A stretch of 53,314 nucleotides of DNA from CAZMGD01 sp964565705 (lineage in GTDB: Bacteria; Actinomycetota; Acidimicrobiia; Acidimicrobiales; Ilumatobacteraceae): NCBI GenBank assembly GCA_964565705.1, contig CAZMGD010000016.1, positions 1 through 53,314 of the forward strand, written 5' to 3'. The notes beneath the pieces were generated by a model that did no database searches, was not told the DNA's origin, and worked only from the letters and a program-made list of their open reading frames with translations. Both the position numbers and the translations under genes were made by a program. How positions within the stretch are numbered: the first letter of the stretch is position 1; each line of letters opens with the position of its first letter. Positions 1-7,841 of this stretch are shown piece after piece.

Positions 1-208
1 CACCGCCCTCGTCACGAGTCGTGAAGTAGACGACGGTGCCCCCGACCAGCAGCGCCGCGACACCGGCGGCGATGCCCCAACGGATGCGTGACCGTCGGCG
101 GCGGGCGGCGACGGTGGCGGTCACGCCGCGGCGCGAGTGGACGCGCCGCCGCTCGACCGCAGCCCGGCGACGCTCCGTGCGGCTCTGGTTCGCTCTCGAA
201 TTGCTCAT
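1..208 (-). CDS. N-terminal part of a single-pass membrane protein, cut by the window edge
   Basis: An ATG at 208 on the minus strand opens a frame with no stop that runs off the left edge (69 codons visible). The first ~45 residues are strongly basic (starting MSNSRANQSRTERRRAA, many Arg). A hydrophobic helix at about residues 47-62 (GIAAGVAALLVGGTVVYF) follows, then a charged stretch beginning TTRDEGG. This is the layout of a cytoplasmic basic tail, one membrane helix and an outside domain, as in thioredoxin-fold or DUF3105-type actinobacterial membrane proteins, but the diagnostic domain lies outside the window. It diverges from the NUDIX gene at 287. Confidence 0.6.
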   Translation of the reverse strand, partial: MSNSRANQSRTERRRAAVERRRVHSRRGVTATVAARRRRSRIRWGIAAGVAALLVGGTVVYFTTRDEGG

Positions 209-286
209 GGAGCGCCGAGTCTTGCCGAAAGACCTGAGCGGATGCTGAGCAAGCCGTCCGGACGCCGGTCCGGGCAAGCTACGGGC

Positions 287-1078
287 ATGCTGATCGAGCC
301 GTTCGTCGCGATGACCACCGATCCGGGCGGCCTCGCCTCGGCGCACTACGTGCACGTGGTCGGCGCGACGGTGTGGGAGCACACCGAGCCGGCCGACCCG
401 TCGTGGTCGCGACACTTCCTCGGCGTCTTCGAGGGTGTCGGCATCTGGGCGGTCGATGTGCCCGCCGGCGACGACCCGGCCGACGGCGCGGCGGTCGACC
501 TCTACCGGTACTTCGGGATGGCCGGCGAGCGCCGGTGGTCGGTGGCCGGCCGCGCGGTGCAGATCGTCGAATGGGCCCGCACCCACCGCTTCTGCGGTCG
601 CTGCGCCACCCCGACCGTGCCGGTGCCGGGCGAGCGGGCGATGCGCTGCCCGGCGTGCGGACTGACGGCATTCCCGCGGGTGGCACCGGCGATGATCACG
701 CTCGTGACGCGGGGACCGGCCGGGCCCGACCAGGAGGCGCTGCTGGCCCGCGGCCCGAACTGGCCGGTGACGATGTACAGCTGCCTCGCCGGGTTCGTGG
801 AGGCGGGCGAGAACCTCGAGCAGGCGGTCCGCCGCGAGGTCCGCGAGGAGGTCGGCGTCAACGTCGGCGCGGTGCACTACCAGTCCAGCCAGCCGTGGCC
901 GTTCCCCCACAGCCTCATGGTCGGCTTCCGCGCCGAGCACGAGAGCGGTGAGATCGAGCTCGACGGCGTCGAGATCGCCGACGCCGGCTGGTACCGCCGC
1001 GATCGGCTGCCCGGCATGCCCGGCGAGATCTCGATCGCTCGCAAGCTGATCGATGCCTGGCTCGCCGAATCCCCGTGA
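287..1078 (+). CDS. nudC: NADH pyrophosphatase / NUDIX hydrolase, NudC type
   Basis: The 263-aa protein has the NudC domain order: an N-terminal domain, a four-cysteine zinc ribbon (CGRC at about residue 104, CPAC at about 122), then a NUDIX fold with the box running from GFVEAGENLEQAV into REVREEVGV. The motif SQPWPFPHS just after the box is the known NudC signature for NAD(H)-type substrates. The family hydrolyses NADH to NMNH plus AMP and can remove NAD caps from RNA. I chose the ATG at 287 because it fits the family length; the frame stays open further upstream but that part is Arg-rich and unlike the family. It converges on the S9 peptidase with a 4-nt gap. Confidence 0.92.
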   Translation: MLIEPFVAMTTDPGGLASAHYVHVVGATVWEHTEPADPSWSRHFLGVFEGVGIWAVDVPAGDDPADGAAVDLYRYFGMAGERRWSVAGRAVQIVEWARTHRFCGRCATPTVPVPGERAMRCPACGLTAFPRVAPAMITLVTRGPAGPDQEALLARGPNWPVTMYSCLAGFVEAGENLEQAVRREVREEVGVNVGAVHYQSSQPWPFPHSLMVGFRAEHESGEIELDGVEIADAGWYRRDRLPGMPGEISIARKLIDAWLAESP

Positions 1079-1082
1079 CGGG

Positions 1083-3125
1083 TCAGGCCGAGAGCTTGTC
1101 GGCGAACCAGTCGAGGATGATCTCGGCGCGCTGCTTGCGGTGCACGGGCGACCCCGACCTCGACAGCTCGTGGTTCTCGCCAGGGAAGCGGTAGAACGTC
1201 ACGTCCCGGCGCAGCATCCGCAGCGCGACCCACAGCTCCTCGGCCTGGTTGATCGGGCACCGGAAGTCCTGCTCGCTGTGCACCAGCAGCATCGGCACGT
1301 GGATGTCAACGGCCAAGCGTGACGGCGACATCCGTAGGTACTCGTCGGGATCGCTGACGTGGTCGGGCCCGTGCTCGGCACGGAAGAACGTGGCGATGTC
1401 GCTGGACCACTCCTCCGACAGCAGGTTGTTGACCGCCCGTTCGCTGCAGATCCCCCGGAACCGGTCGCCGTGCGTGGCGGCCAGCAGCGTGGCCATGTAC
1501 CCGCCGTAGCTGCCGCCGAGCATGCCCACGCGCGCCGGGTCGCAGAACTCGTAGCGATCCAGCGCGGCGTCGAGCACGGCGAGCACGTCGGCGAGGTCGA
1601 GCGCCCCCCATCCAGAGCCCGGCGCCGTCGAGTGCTTCGGGCCCATGATCGCCTGACCCCAGACCTGCTCGCGGCCGCTCGAGCCCCGCGGGTTGCTCAT
1701 GACGACCACGAAGCCCGCCGCAGCCTGCATCTGGCCCTCGTCGAAGAACGACTCGCCGTACTGCGTGTGCGGCCCGCCGTGCACGTTCAGGAGCACGGGA
1801 TAGCGCTGTGCCGGGTCGAACCCCGCCGGCCGGAGGATCCAGGCGTCGACCTCACCGTCTGTCCCGGCCGTCGGGTCGACGCAGGCCACCGTGAAGTGCT
1901 CCCAGCCGACCGGCTGCACCTTGGAGACGTAGGAGGCGGCCACGGTGCTGAGCTGCACCCCGTCGGACACGGCGTCGCCGGCCCCGAGCGCGAAGACCTC
2001 GGCTGGCCGATCGTGGGCGCCGATCACGGCGACGATCGTGCCGCCGGCGGCGTCGAACGATCGCACCCACCGGCGGCCCTCGGTGAGCGCCGCTGGCGAT
2101 GTCGAGCCGGTCGGGTCGAGCCGGAACAGGTGGGCGTCACCCCGGTCCTCGGCGTTGGCGAGGATGGTCGTCTCCGACAGCCACACCGGCGCGATCGCGC
2201 CCGAGGTCGGCATGAACGAGCGGTCCAGCGCCGACGAGATCCACTGCCGCTCACCACTGCCCAGATCGATCACGCCGACGTGGAAGTTCTGCGGGTACTC
2301 GAGTGGATCGTCGGCGCCGAGGAACGCGACCAGACGCCCATCGGGCGACACCGACGGCGCGTCGTAGACACCGGTGTGCTCGGTCAGTGCTCGGATGCCG
2401 ACGTGCGGATGGTCGGCATCACGCCCCGACGTGTCGAGCGACACGACGTAGAGGTCGGAGCTGAGGTCGCGATCCCACTCGTCGTGCCGGGTCGCGCTGG
2501 TCACGACGCCGGATGAATCCGCCAGCCAGCTCACGCCGTCGTGCTGGAACGGCCCGGGGGTGAGGTTGGTCGGCGCCGCGTCGCCGGCTGCGGGCACGGC
2601 GTAGACGTGCTTCGGGCGGTCGAACACCCAGTCCTCACCGTTCAGGCGGCTGGCGAAGCGTTCGACCTTGCGTGGCGCCTGCCACGACTCGTCCTTGGCG
2701 TCGTAGCGCTCGTCACGCGTGCGGCTGGTGAACGCGATCCAGGCACCGTCGGGCGACCAGTGCACGTCACCGCAACCGTCCTTCATCGTTGCGATGGTGC
2801 GGAGCTCGCCGGCGACCGAGACGGGCAGCACGTGGAGCGTGGTCTGGCCCTGCTGCTCGCTGCGGCCCGATGTGAACGCCAGGTGCGCGCCGTCCGGTGA
2901 CCAGGCGGGGTTGCCGTCGCGTTGCTCGCCGGCGGTGAGCGGGCGCGCCGGCGAGCCGGCGTCGGTGGGCGCGACCCAGACCTGCGTGCGCGTCGTGTTC
3001 TCGGCGAGATCGACGCGCGCCACGACGAACGCGACCTGCGAGCCGTCGGGTGACACGGCGGGCGCGCCGACCGTGACCTGCCCGTCGATGAAGCGTTCGG
3101 CGATGTCCTCGTGCTGCTGCGTCAT
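1083..3125 (-). CDS. S9 family (prolyl oligopeptidase-like) serine peptidase
   Basis: This is a 680-aa protein with an N-terminal seven-bladed WD40/TolB-like propeller (repeated SPDGxxxAF motifs such as VSPDGSQVAFV and WSPDGAHLAF) and a C-terminal alpha/beta-hydrolase domain. The nucleophile elbow GGSYGGYM puts the catalytic Ser at residue 539; HSEQDFRCP supplies the likely Asp and PGENHELSR the His. No signal peptide is visible, so it is probably a cytoplasmic dipeptidyl- or acylaminoacyl-peptidase. The ATG at 3125 (MTQQHEDIAERF) is chosen over an in-frame start at 3185 that would overlap the upstream gene. It is last in a minus-strand operon, 22 nt after the DUF2207 gene. Confidence 0.93.
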   Translation of the reverse strand: MTQQHEDIAERFIDGQVTVGAPAVSPDGSQVAFVVARVDLAENTTRTQVWVAPTDAGSPARPLTAGEQRDGNPAWSPDGAHLAFTSGRSEQQGQTTLHVLPVSVAGELRTIATMKDGCGDVHWSPDGAWIAFTSRTRDERYDAKDESWQAPRKVERFASRLNGEDWVFDRPKHVYAVPAAGDAAPTNLTPGPFQHDGVSWLADSSGVVTSATRHDEWDRDLSSDLYVVSLDTSGRDADHPHVGIRALTEHTGVYDAPSVSPDGRLVAFLGADDPLEYPQNFHVGVIDLGSGERQWISSALDRSFMPTSGAIAPVWLSETTILANAEDRGDAHLFRLDPTGSTSPAALTEGRRWVRSFDAAGGTIVAVIGAHDRPAEVFALGAGDAVSDGVQLSTVAASYVSKVQPVGWEHFTVACVDPTAGTDGEVDAWILRPAGFDPAQRYPVLLNVHGGPHTQYGESFFDEGQMQAAAGFVVVMSNPRGSSGREQVWGQAIMGPKHSTAPGSGWGALDLADVLAVLDAALDRYEFCDPARVGMLGGSYGGYMATLLAATHGDRFRGICSERAVNNLLSEEWSSDIATFFRAEHGPDHVSDPDEYLRMSPSRLAVDIHVPMLLVHSEQDFRCPINQAEELWVALRMLRRDVTFYRFPGENHELSRSGSPVHRKQRAEIILDWFADKLSA

Positions 3126-3147
3126 GGCAGCCGACGGTACCGGTCGC

Positions 3148-4935
3148 TCAGCGGGCCCCAGCGCCGCCGCCCCCACCGCCGCCACCGCCGCCGCCGGAGA
3201 AGCCGCCGCCGGAACCCGAGCTGCTGGGCGGCGAGAACGAGCTGGCGATGCTGGAGCCGACGTCGCCCATCCGTCCGATGCTGTCGAAGCGGGCCGCGCC
3301 GTGACCGACGTACCAGGCGGCGAACGCCGGGTCGTTGGCCACCTCGGGCACCTTGAACGCGATGTTGCGCACGAGATCGCCCGACACGCCGAGGGCGACG
3401 GAGTAGACGAGGAAGCGCTCCCAGAGGATCAGGTGACCGACGGGTGCCTCGTCGAGCTGGGAGAAGTCCTTCAGGAACCTCTGGAGCCCCTTGGCCTTGG
3501 CGTGCGCCTCCGCGCCCGTCTGCGTGCGGTTGCCGAGCACGATCAGGCCGACGACGAACACGGCGACCGCGACCGCGATCGCCACGAAGCCGATCGGTCC
3601 GCTGAGGGCCAGCGCCAGCAGGCCCAGCAGCGCGATCGCCACGCAGACCGCGACAAGAACCAGGGTCGGCGTGCCGCGCGGGTTGGTGCTGTAGCCGCGG
3701 GCCTTGTACTCACGACCGATCTCGGATGCCCAGGCGCTCATCTCCTTCGACGCCGAGCTGCGGTTCTGGCGCGCCCATCGGGTCAGGTCCTGCTCGGCCA
3801 TCACGGTCTGGCCGCGGAACACCAGGTCGAGCAGTTGACGCTCGAACGGGCGCACGTCGGGCCCGTACTGCTTGCCCATCCAGTGGAACGTGTGCTCCTT
3901 GCCCCGTTCGTCGGCGGAGATCCGGATGTAGCCGCGCTGGGCCATGTCCATCAGCGTGCTGGAGATCGCCTTCGGCCGATCGATGCTGCCCTTGCCCATC
4001 GTGGCCACGACGACGGCGGGTGGATCGTCCAGGGGCTCGCGCCAGTACTCGCCGAGCACCTCCTGAGACTTTGGTTCGCGGCCCCACTTCCGCCACACCC
4101 AGCCGAGGCCGAGCAGTCCGAGCACCGCGGCCAGCGGGCTGCCGACGAACCCGATCGGTCGGTACCACGGGTCGGGCTCCTTCGGCTTGTCGCCGAGATC
4201 GCCGATGAACTCGCCTTCCTCGGCCAGCACGTCGGCGAGGCGCGGGTCGCCCGACGGCGCCACCGTCATGTCGGTGCTGGGCACGAGGATCCGCAGCTCG
4301 ACGAACTGCCCCGAGGGCACGTCGTCGACCTGGGCTGTGACGAGCGACTGGCCGAGCGTCACCGTGCCATTCGGTGGCCCGTGACCCCAGGCGCGCACCA
4401 CGGTGGCGTCGTCGTCGGGGGTGTCGGGCGTCGCGTTGGGCGAGCTCCCCGGCAGGTGCACATCGATCAGCACCGTCCCGAGCCCTGGATGGTCCTCGCC
4501 GGTGAAGTCCCAGTAGAGCTCGGCGACGTCGGGTCCGACCTCGGCGGCGTCGCGCACCGTGTACGACAGCTCGTAGGTCGCCGTGGTGTCGTACGTGTCG
4601 CCGGGCAGGTGCCACTCGAAGCCACCGCTGATCGTGTCCGGTGCCGGGTCGACGACGAGCGGGGCGCCGTCCTGGCTCACCGTGAAGCCCTCGATGTCGG
4701 CGTAGGCGTCGTCGTCGAACTCGCGGATGCCGACCGTGAACGGACCGCCGCGGAACGTGTAGGTGAGCTGCTCGACCACCTGCAGGTCGCCGGTGGGCAG
4801 CAACGTGGCATCGGTCTGCCACGCGTCGATCGTGAACGACTTGCCGCTCGACGCCGAGGCCTGGCCGAGATCCCATCCGAGCAGCGTGACGAGCAGCAGG
4901 AGGATGAGCGCGCCGATCCGGCGGAGGGGGTTCAC
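3148..4935 (-). CDS. DUF2207-domain membrane protein with glycine-rich tail
   Basis: The protein of about 595 aa starts with a hydrophobic signal/anchor (IGALILLLLVTLLG), followed by a ~230-aa extracytoplasmic DUF2207 beta domain (QVVEQLTYTFRGGPFTVGIREF). Then come a transmembrane segment (PLAAVLGLLGLGWVW), a cytoplasmic region, two more helices near residues 430-480, and a C-terminal tail made almost only of Gly and Ser. This topology and the glycine tail are typical of DUF2207 proteins, whose function is unknown. GTG codons at 4938 and 4935 are both possible; 4935 gives a GTGA overlap with the upstream stop, the junction type used repeatedly in this window. Confidence 0.85.
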   Translation of the reverse strand: MNPLRRIGALILLLLVTLLGWDLGQASASSGKSFTIDAWQTDATLLPTGDLQVVEQLTYTFRGGPFTVGIREFDDDAYADIEGFTVSQDGAPLVVDPAPDTISGGFEWHLPGDTYDTTATYELSYTVRDAAEVGPDVAELYWDFTGEDHPGLGTVLIDVHLPGSSPNATPDTPDDDATVVRAWGHGPPNGTVTLGQSLVTAQVDDVPSGQFVELRILVPSTDMTVAPSGDPRLADVLAEEGEFIGDLGDKPKEPDPWYRPIGFVGSPLAAVLGLLGLGWVWRKWGREPKSQEVLGEYWREPLDDPPAVVVATMGKGSIDRPKAISSTLMDMAQRGYIRISADERGKEHTFHWMGKQYGPDVRPFERQLLDLVFRGQTVMAEQDLTRWARQNRSSASKEMSAWASEIGREYKARGYSTNPRGTPTLVLVAVCVAIALLGLLALALSGPIGFVAIAVAVAVFVVGLIVLGNRTQTGAEAHAKAKGLQRFLKDFSQLDEAPVGHLILWERFLVYSVALGVSGDLVRNIAFKVPEVANDPAFAAWYVGHGAARFDSIGRMGDVGSSIASSFSPPSSSGSGGGFSGGGGGGGGGGGAGAR

Positions 4936-5192
4936 CACAGACCGAGTTGTTCGATGTCGCCCATCACGTCGGGCACGCTACGCCACACGGTCGCGCCCCT
5001 GGCGCCCCTGCGGCGCACCTCGACCCGGTCTGCCGGCAGCGATCGCGCCGCTCCCTTGCCGTCGTGGACGCGCAGGCTGCCGTCAGGCTCCACGCCTCCG
5101 AGCCGACCCTCCTGCCAGCGCGACCCCTTCCGGAACCGGACCGGCTCACCCGGCTGCAGACCGAGCCCGGGTAGGCGATCGGCGTCGGCCAC
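4932..5192 (-). CDS. Small hypothetical protein in SDR-DUF2207 operon
   Basis: This 86-aa protein starts with GTG (MADADRLPGLGLQPGEPVRF). The segment FRKGSRWQEGRLGGVEPDGSLRVHDGKGAARSL reads like a small SH3-like beta barrel or KOW/Tudor-type fold (alternating beta strands with Gly turns), but I do not recognise a named family. It begins 6 nt after the SDR stop and its TGA overlaps the start of the DUF2207 gene, so it is very likely translated as part of that operon. The codon pattern matches its neighbours. Confidence 0.65.
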   Translation of the reverse strand: MADADRLPGLGLQPGEPVRFRKGSRWQEGRLGGVEPDGSLRVHDGKGAARSLPADRVEVRRRGARGATVWRSVPDVMGDIEQLGLW

Positions 5193-5198
5193 GGGTCC

Positions 5199-6017
5199 TC
5201 AGCGCACGCCGCGCTCGTTCAGCGCCCGCGACTGGAGGCGGCGCATGCCGGCCAGCCAGCGGTCGATGTCGCTGACCTTGCGTTGCTGGTAGTCGCGCAC
5301 CTCCGGGTGGGGGAGGATCAGGAATCGTTCGTCGGTGACCGCCTGGAGCACGACCGCAGCGACGTCGCCCGGCTCGAGCACCGCGCCGGAGGCCCGCACC
5401 GCGTTGCCGCCGATCATCGCGTCGGCGGGACCGTTCAGCATCGAGGTGTTGACGCCCTGCGGGCACAGGCAGCTGACCCGGATGCCACGGTCGCCGTAGG
5501 TGATCGACAGCCACTCGGCGAACGCCACGGCCGCGTGCTTGGTGACGGAGTAGGGGCCCGAACCGATCTGGGCCAGCAGGCCGGCGGCCGACGCGGTCGA
5601 GACGAAGTACCCCTCGCTCCGCTCCAGCCAGCCCGGCAGGAGGTGCTTGGCGGCCCAGCGGTGTGCGTGCAGGTTGACGTCGAAGGCCTGCTCCCACGCG
5701 GACTCCGCGGTGGCCTCCAGGTCGCTGCCGACGGCCACGCCAGCGTTGGCGAAGAACACGTCGATCGCGCCGAACGCGTCGATGACACCGCCGATGAGCG
5801 CGGCGGTCGCCTCCTCCGATGACACGTCCACCCCGACCGCGACCGCACTGCCCGGACGTCGACGATCGAGGTCGGCGGCGACCGCGTCGGCCCGTGTGAC
5901 ATCGATGTCGGCGACGACCACGGCCCGGGCACCCGCGGCGTGCACCGCTCGCGCGATCGCCTCACCGATGCCATTGCTGGCCCCGGTCACCACTGCCACC
6001 CGATCGCCCATGTCCAT
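5199..6017 (-). CDS. Short-chain dehydrogenase/reductase
   Basis: A classical SDR of 272 aa. The Rossmann nucleotide motif is VVTGASNGIGEAIA near the N-terminus, the structural motif is NAGVAV, and the active site is S-x12-Y-x3-K (STASAAGLLAQIGSGPYSVTK). The acidic residues after beta-2 (VVADIDVTRAD) suggest NAD(H) rather than NADP(H). The substrate cannot be told from sequence. Start ATG at 6017 is preferred because a TACGAT hexamer lies 7 nt upstream (leaderless pattern); the ATG at 6011 is an alternative. It heads the operon with the 86-aa protein, the DUF2207 protein and the S9 peptidase. Confidence 0.88.
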   Translation of the reverse strand: MDMGDRVAVVTGASNGIGEAIARAVHAAGARAVVVADIDVTRADAVAADLDRRRPGSAVAVGVDVSSEEATAALIGGVIDAFGAIDVFFANAGVAVGSDLEATAESAWEQAFDVNLHAHRWAAKHLLPGWLERSEGYFVSTASAAGLLAQIGSGPYSVTKHAAVAFAEWLSITYGDRGIRVSCLCPQGVNTSMLNGPADAMIGGNAVRASGAVLEPGDVAAVVLQAVTDERFLILPHPEVRDYQQRKVSDIDRWLAGMRRLQSRALNERGVR

Positions 6018-6024
6018 GCGCGGG

Positions 6025-6030
6025 ATCGTA
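6025..6030 (-). promoter_or_regulatory. -10 hexamer of SDR operon (leaderless)
   Basis: TACGAT on the minus strand ends 7 nt before the ATG at 6017. With the usual 6-9 nt from -10 box to transcription start, the mRNA would begin at or near the start codon. No clear -35 is visible. Confidence 0.45.
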
Positions 6031-6190
6031 TGCCGCAGGTCACCGACAGCGGATCACCGAGGGCGCCAGATAGGGTGCACCTCATCGAGCGCCGGGCTGG
6101 CTACCCTGGCTGACACAGCGCTCGAAGCGCACCGATGATGCTCCGCCTCAACCGCACGACACCCCCCAGCACAGCGACAGGAGTACCCAC

Positions 6191-6382
6191 ATGACCGACA
6201 CTCGCGACGGAAGTGCAGTGATCGCTGAAGCGCTGTCTGTCATCGACAAGGCGCTCAGTGGCATGCTCAACCGCGAACTGGTGTCGTCGGGCGAGGTGGC
6301 CGACGTGCTGCTCGACGTGCGCTCCCTGCTGACCGCGCCGGTCACCGCCGACGACCTCGACGCCGTTCCCGTCGGTCAGTAG
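6191..6382 (+). CDS. Small hypothetical protein
   Basis: This 63-aa protein begins MTDTRDGSAVIAEALSVIDKAL and is predicted mostly helical and amphipathic (ALSVIDKALSGMLNREL, VADVLLDVRSLL). The ATG is preceded by ACAGGAGTACCCAC, a good ribosome-binding site. No catalytic motif, cysteine or membrane segment is present. It lies alone between two minus-strand genes and converges on the acyltransferase gene, with a small GGCGCC-tat-GGCGCC inverted repeat at the 3' junction near 6389-6403. I do not recognise the family. Confidence 0.6.
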   Translation: MTDTRDGSAVIAEALSVIDKALSGMLNRELVSSGEVADVLLDVRSLLTAPVTADDLDAVPVGQ

Positions 6383-6393
6383 CCGTCGGGCGC

Positions 6394-7779
6394 CTATGGC
6401 GCCAGCGCGGCCAACTCCTTGAACGCCCGCTCCAGGCTGGTCCGGAGCAACACCGGGTCGTCGATCGCGCCGCTGTCCATGTGCACGCCCATGTCGAGGC
6501 TCCCGACGTGCGACAGCAGGGTGAGGTTGAAGGCCACGCCCGCCATCGGGCCCACCGGATAGTTGGCGGTGACCTCTGCGCCGGCGATGAACACCGGGAT
6601 CGGCGTACCGCGCACGTTCGAGGTGGCGAAGTCGATCGTCTGGCTCTGCGAGCGGGCAAGCCGGGTGATGATGCTCGTCGGCAGTGCCGAGGCGAGTGCC
6701 GCGACGGCGTCCATGCCGCCTGCGGCCGACGCCTCCCGCGCCACTGCTGATCGATCGCGGATCTCGACGAAGCGGTCGGCCATCGGCATGTCGCCGGTCG
6801 GTACGAGCAGCCGGGCGAAGGAGAACGCGTTCGCGCCGGAGTCGTCCGTGCGCGTGCTGACCACCATCGACGTGCGCAGCTCCTCGACCGGCACCCCACG
6901 TTCGGCGTGGTAGCGACCGGCCGCATCGGCGGCCGCGGCCACGAACGCGTGGTTCAGTGTGCCGCCGAGGTGCCGGGCCGCGTCGCGCGTCTCGTGGAAC
7001 GGAGCGCGCACCACCTCCAGATGGCGACGCAGCGACCGGCCGGTCCACAGCGGTGACCTGGCCTTGTCGGTCTCCGACAGCTGCGTGATGACCCCGCGCA
7101 CGGTGCTGGCGGCGGCGGCGGAGGTCTCGGGGATCTGGCGTGGGTCGAGCATCAGGTCGCGCATCTGGCGGGCGACGGCGACCGGCAGTCGGAACCCCCC
7201 GGCGAGCAGCTCGCGCAGCGCGTCGGCCGGTGCGGCATCACCCCCGCCTGCGGCCATCGGCTCGGGTGCCGGGAGCGGGGCGGGCTCGGGAGCGTCGCGC
7301 TGGAAGTCGAGGTACTCGAGGGCGAGCTGCACACCCGCCTCACCATCGACGATCGTGTGGTGCAGCTTGGCGAGCAACGCCGCCTTGCCGCCGCGCAACC
7401 CCTCGATGACGTACATCTGCCACAGCGGACGGGTCCGGTCAAACGGGTCGGCGACGATGAGCGTGACGAGATCGAGGAGCTGACGCATCGTGCCGGGCTT
7501 GGGGACCGCGACCCGGCGGACGTGGAAGTCGATGTCGAAGTTCGGATCGTCGACCCACAGCGGCGCCGACAGGTTGGCAGGCATTGCCTGCACCCGCTGG
7601 CGCAGGCGGGGCACGGCGACAGCGGTGCGCTCGAAGCGCCGGCGCAGGCGCTCCATGTCCGGTGCGCGGTCGAGCATCGAGATGTTGGCGAACCCCGACG
7701 ACAGGAACGGATCCTTCTCGAGGCGCCACATCAGCGCCTCGGAGTCGCTCATCTTCTTGTCGAACCGCAGTTGTCCCAC
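6394..7779 (-). CDS. Wax ester synthase / diacylglycerol acyltransferase (WS/DGAT)
   Basis: The 461-aa protein carries the WS/DGAT active-site motif HHxxxDG (HHTIVDG, His140-His141 to Asp145-Gly146). Further family signatures are the N-terminal MSDSEALMWRLEKDP, the mid-protein SNVRGT-type motif (TSNVRGTPIP) and the C-terminal NLTLLSHVGSLDMGVHMD. The enzyme transfers acyl groups from acyl-CoA to fatty alcohols or diacylglycerol for neutral-lipid storage at the inner face of the membrane. The GTG at 7779 is favoured by a TAGCCT hexamer 7 nt upstream; the ATG at 7752 is an alternative. It is divergent from the dual-protease gene. Confidence 0.93.
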   Translation of the reverse strand: MGQLRFDKKMSDSEALMWRLEKDPFLSSGFANISMLDRAPDMERLRRRFERTAVAVPRLRQRVQAMPANLSAPLWVDDPNFDIDFHVRRVAVPKPGTMRQLLDLVTLIVADPFDRTRPLWQMYVIEGLRGGKAALLAKLHHTIVDGEAGVQLALEYLDFQRDAPEPAPLPAPEPMAAGGGDAAPADALRELLAGGFRLPVAVARQMRDLMLDPRQIPETSAAAASTVRGVITQLSETDKARSPLWTGRSLRRHLEVVRAPFHETRDAARHLGGTLNHAFVAAAADAAGRYHAERGVPVEELRTSMVVSTRTDDSGANAFSFARLLVPTGDMPMADRFVEIRDRSAVAREASAAGGMDAVAALASALPTSIITRLARSQSQTIDFATSNVRGTPIPVFIAGAEVTANYPVGPMAGVAFNLTLLSHVGSLDMGVHMDSGAIDDPVLLRTSLERAFKELAALAP

Positions 7780-7786
7780 GCGAGGG

Positions 7787-7792
7787 AGGCTA
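7787..7792 (-). promoter_or_regulatory. -10 hexamer of WS/DGAT gene (leaderless)
   Basis: TAGCCT on the minus strand lies 7 nt before the GTG at 7779. This spacing supports a leaderless mRNA and the GTG start. Confidence 0.4.
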
Positions 7793-7841
7793 CGCCTCTG
7801 GCTAGCATCGGCGTGTTCGACCGGTGAACCGGGGGGTCAGG

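Noticed and set aside
2719..5292. 857-codon open frame on the plus strand opposite the S9 peptidase and DUF2207 genes
   Set aside because: It is rich in Arg, Ala, Gly and His, shows no motif, and mirrors two clear minus-strand genes. High GC content keeps antisense frames open.
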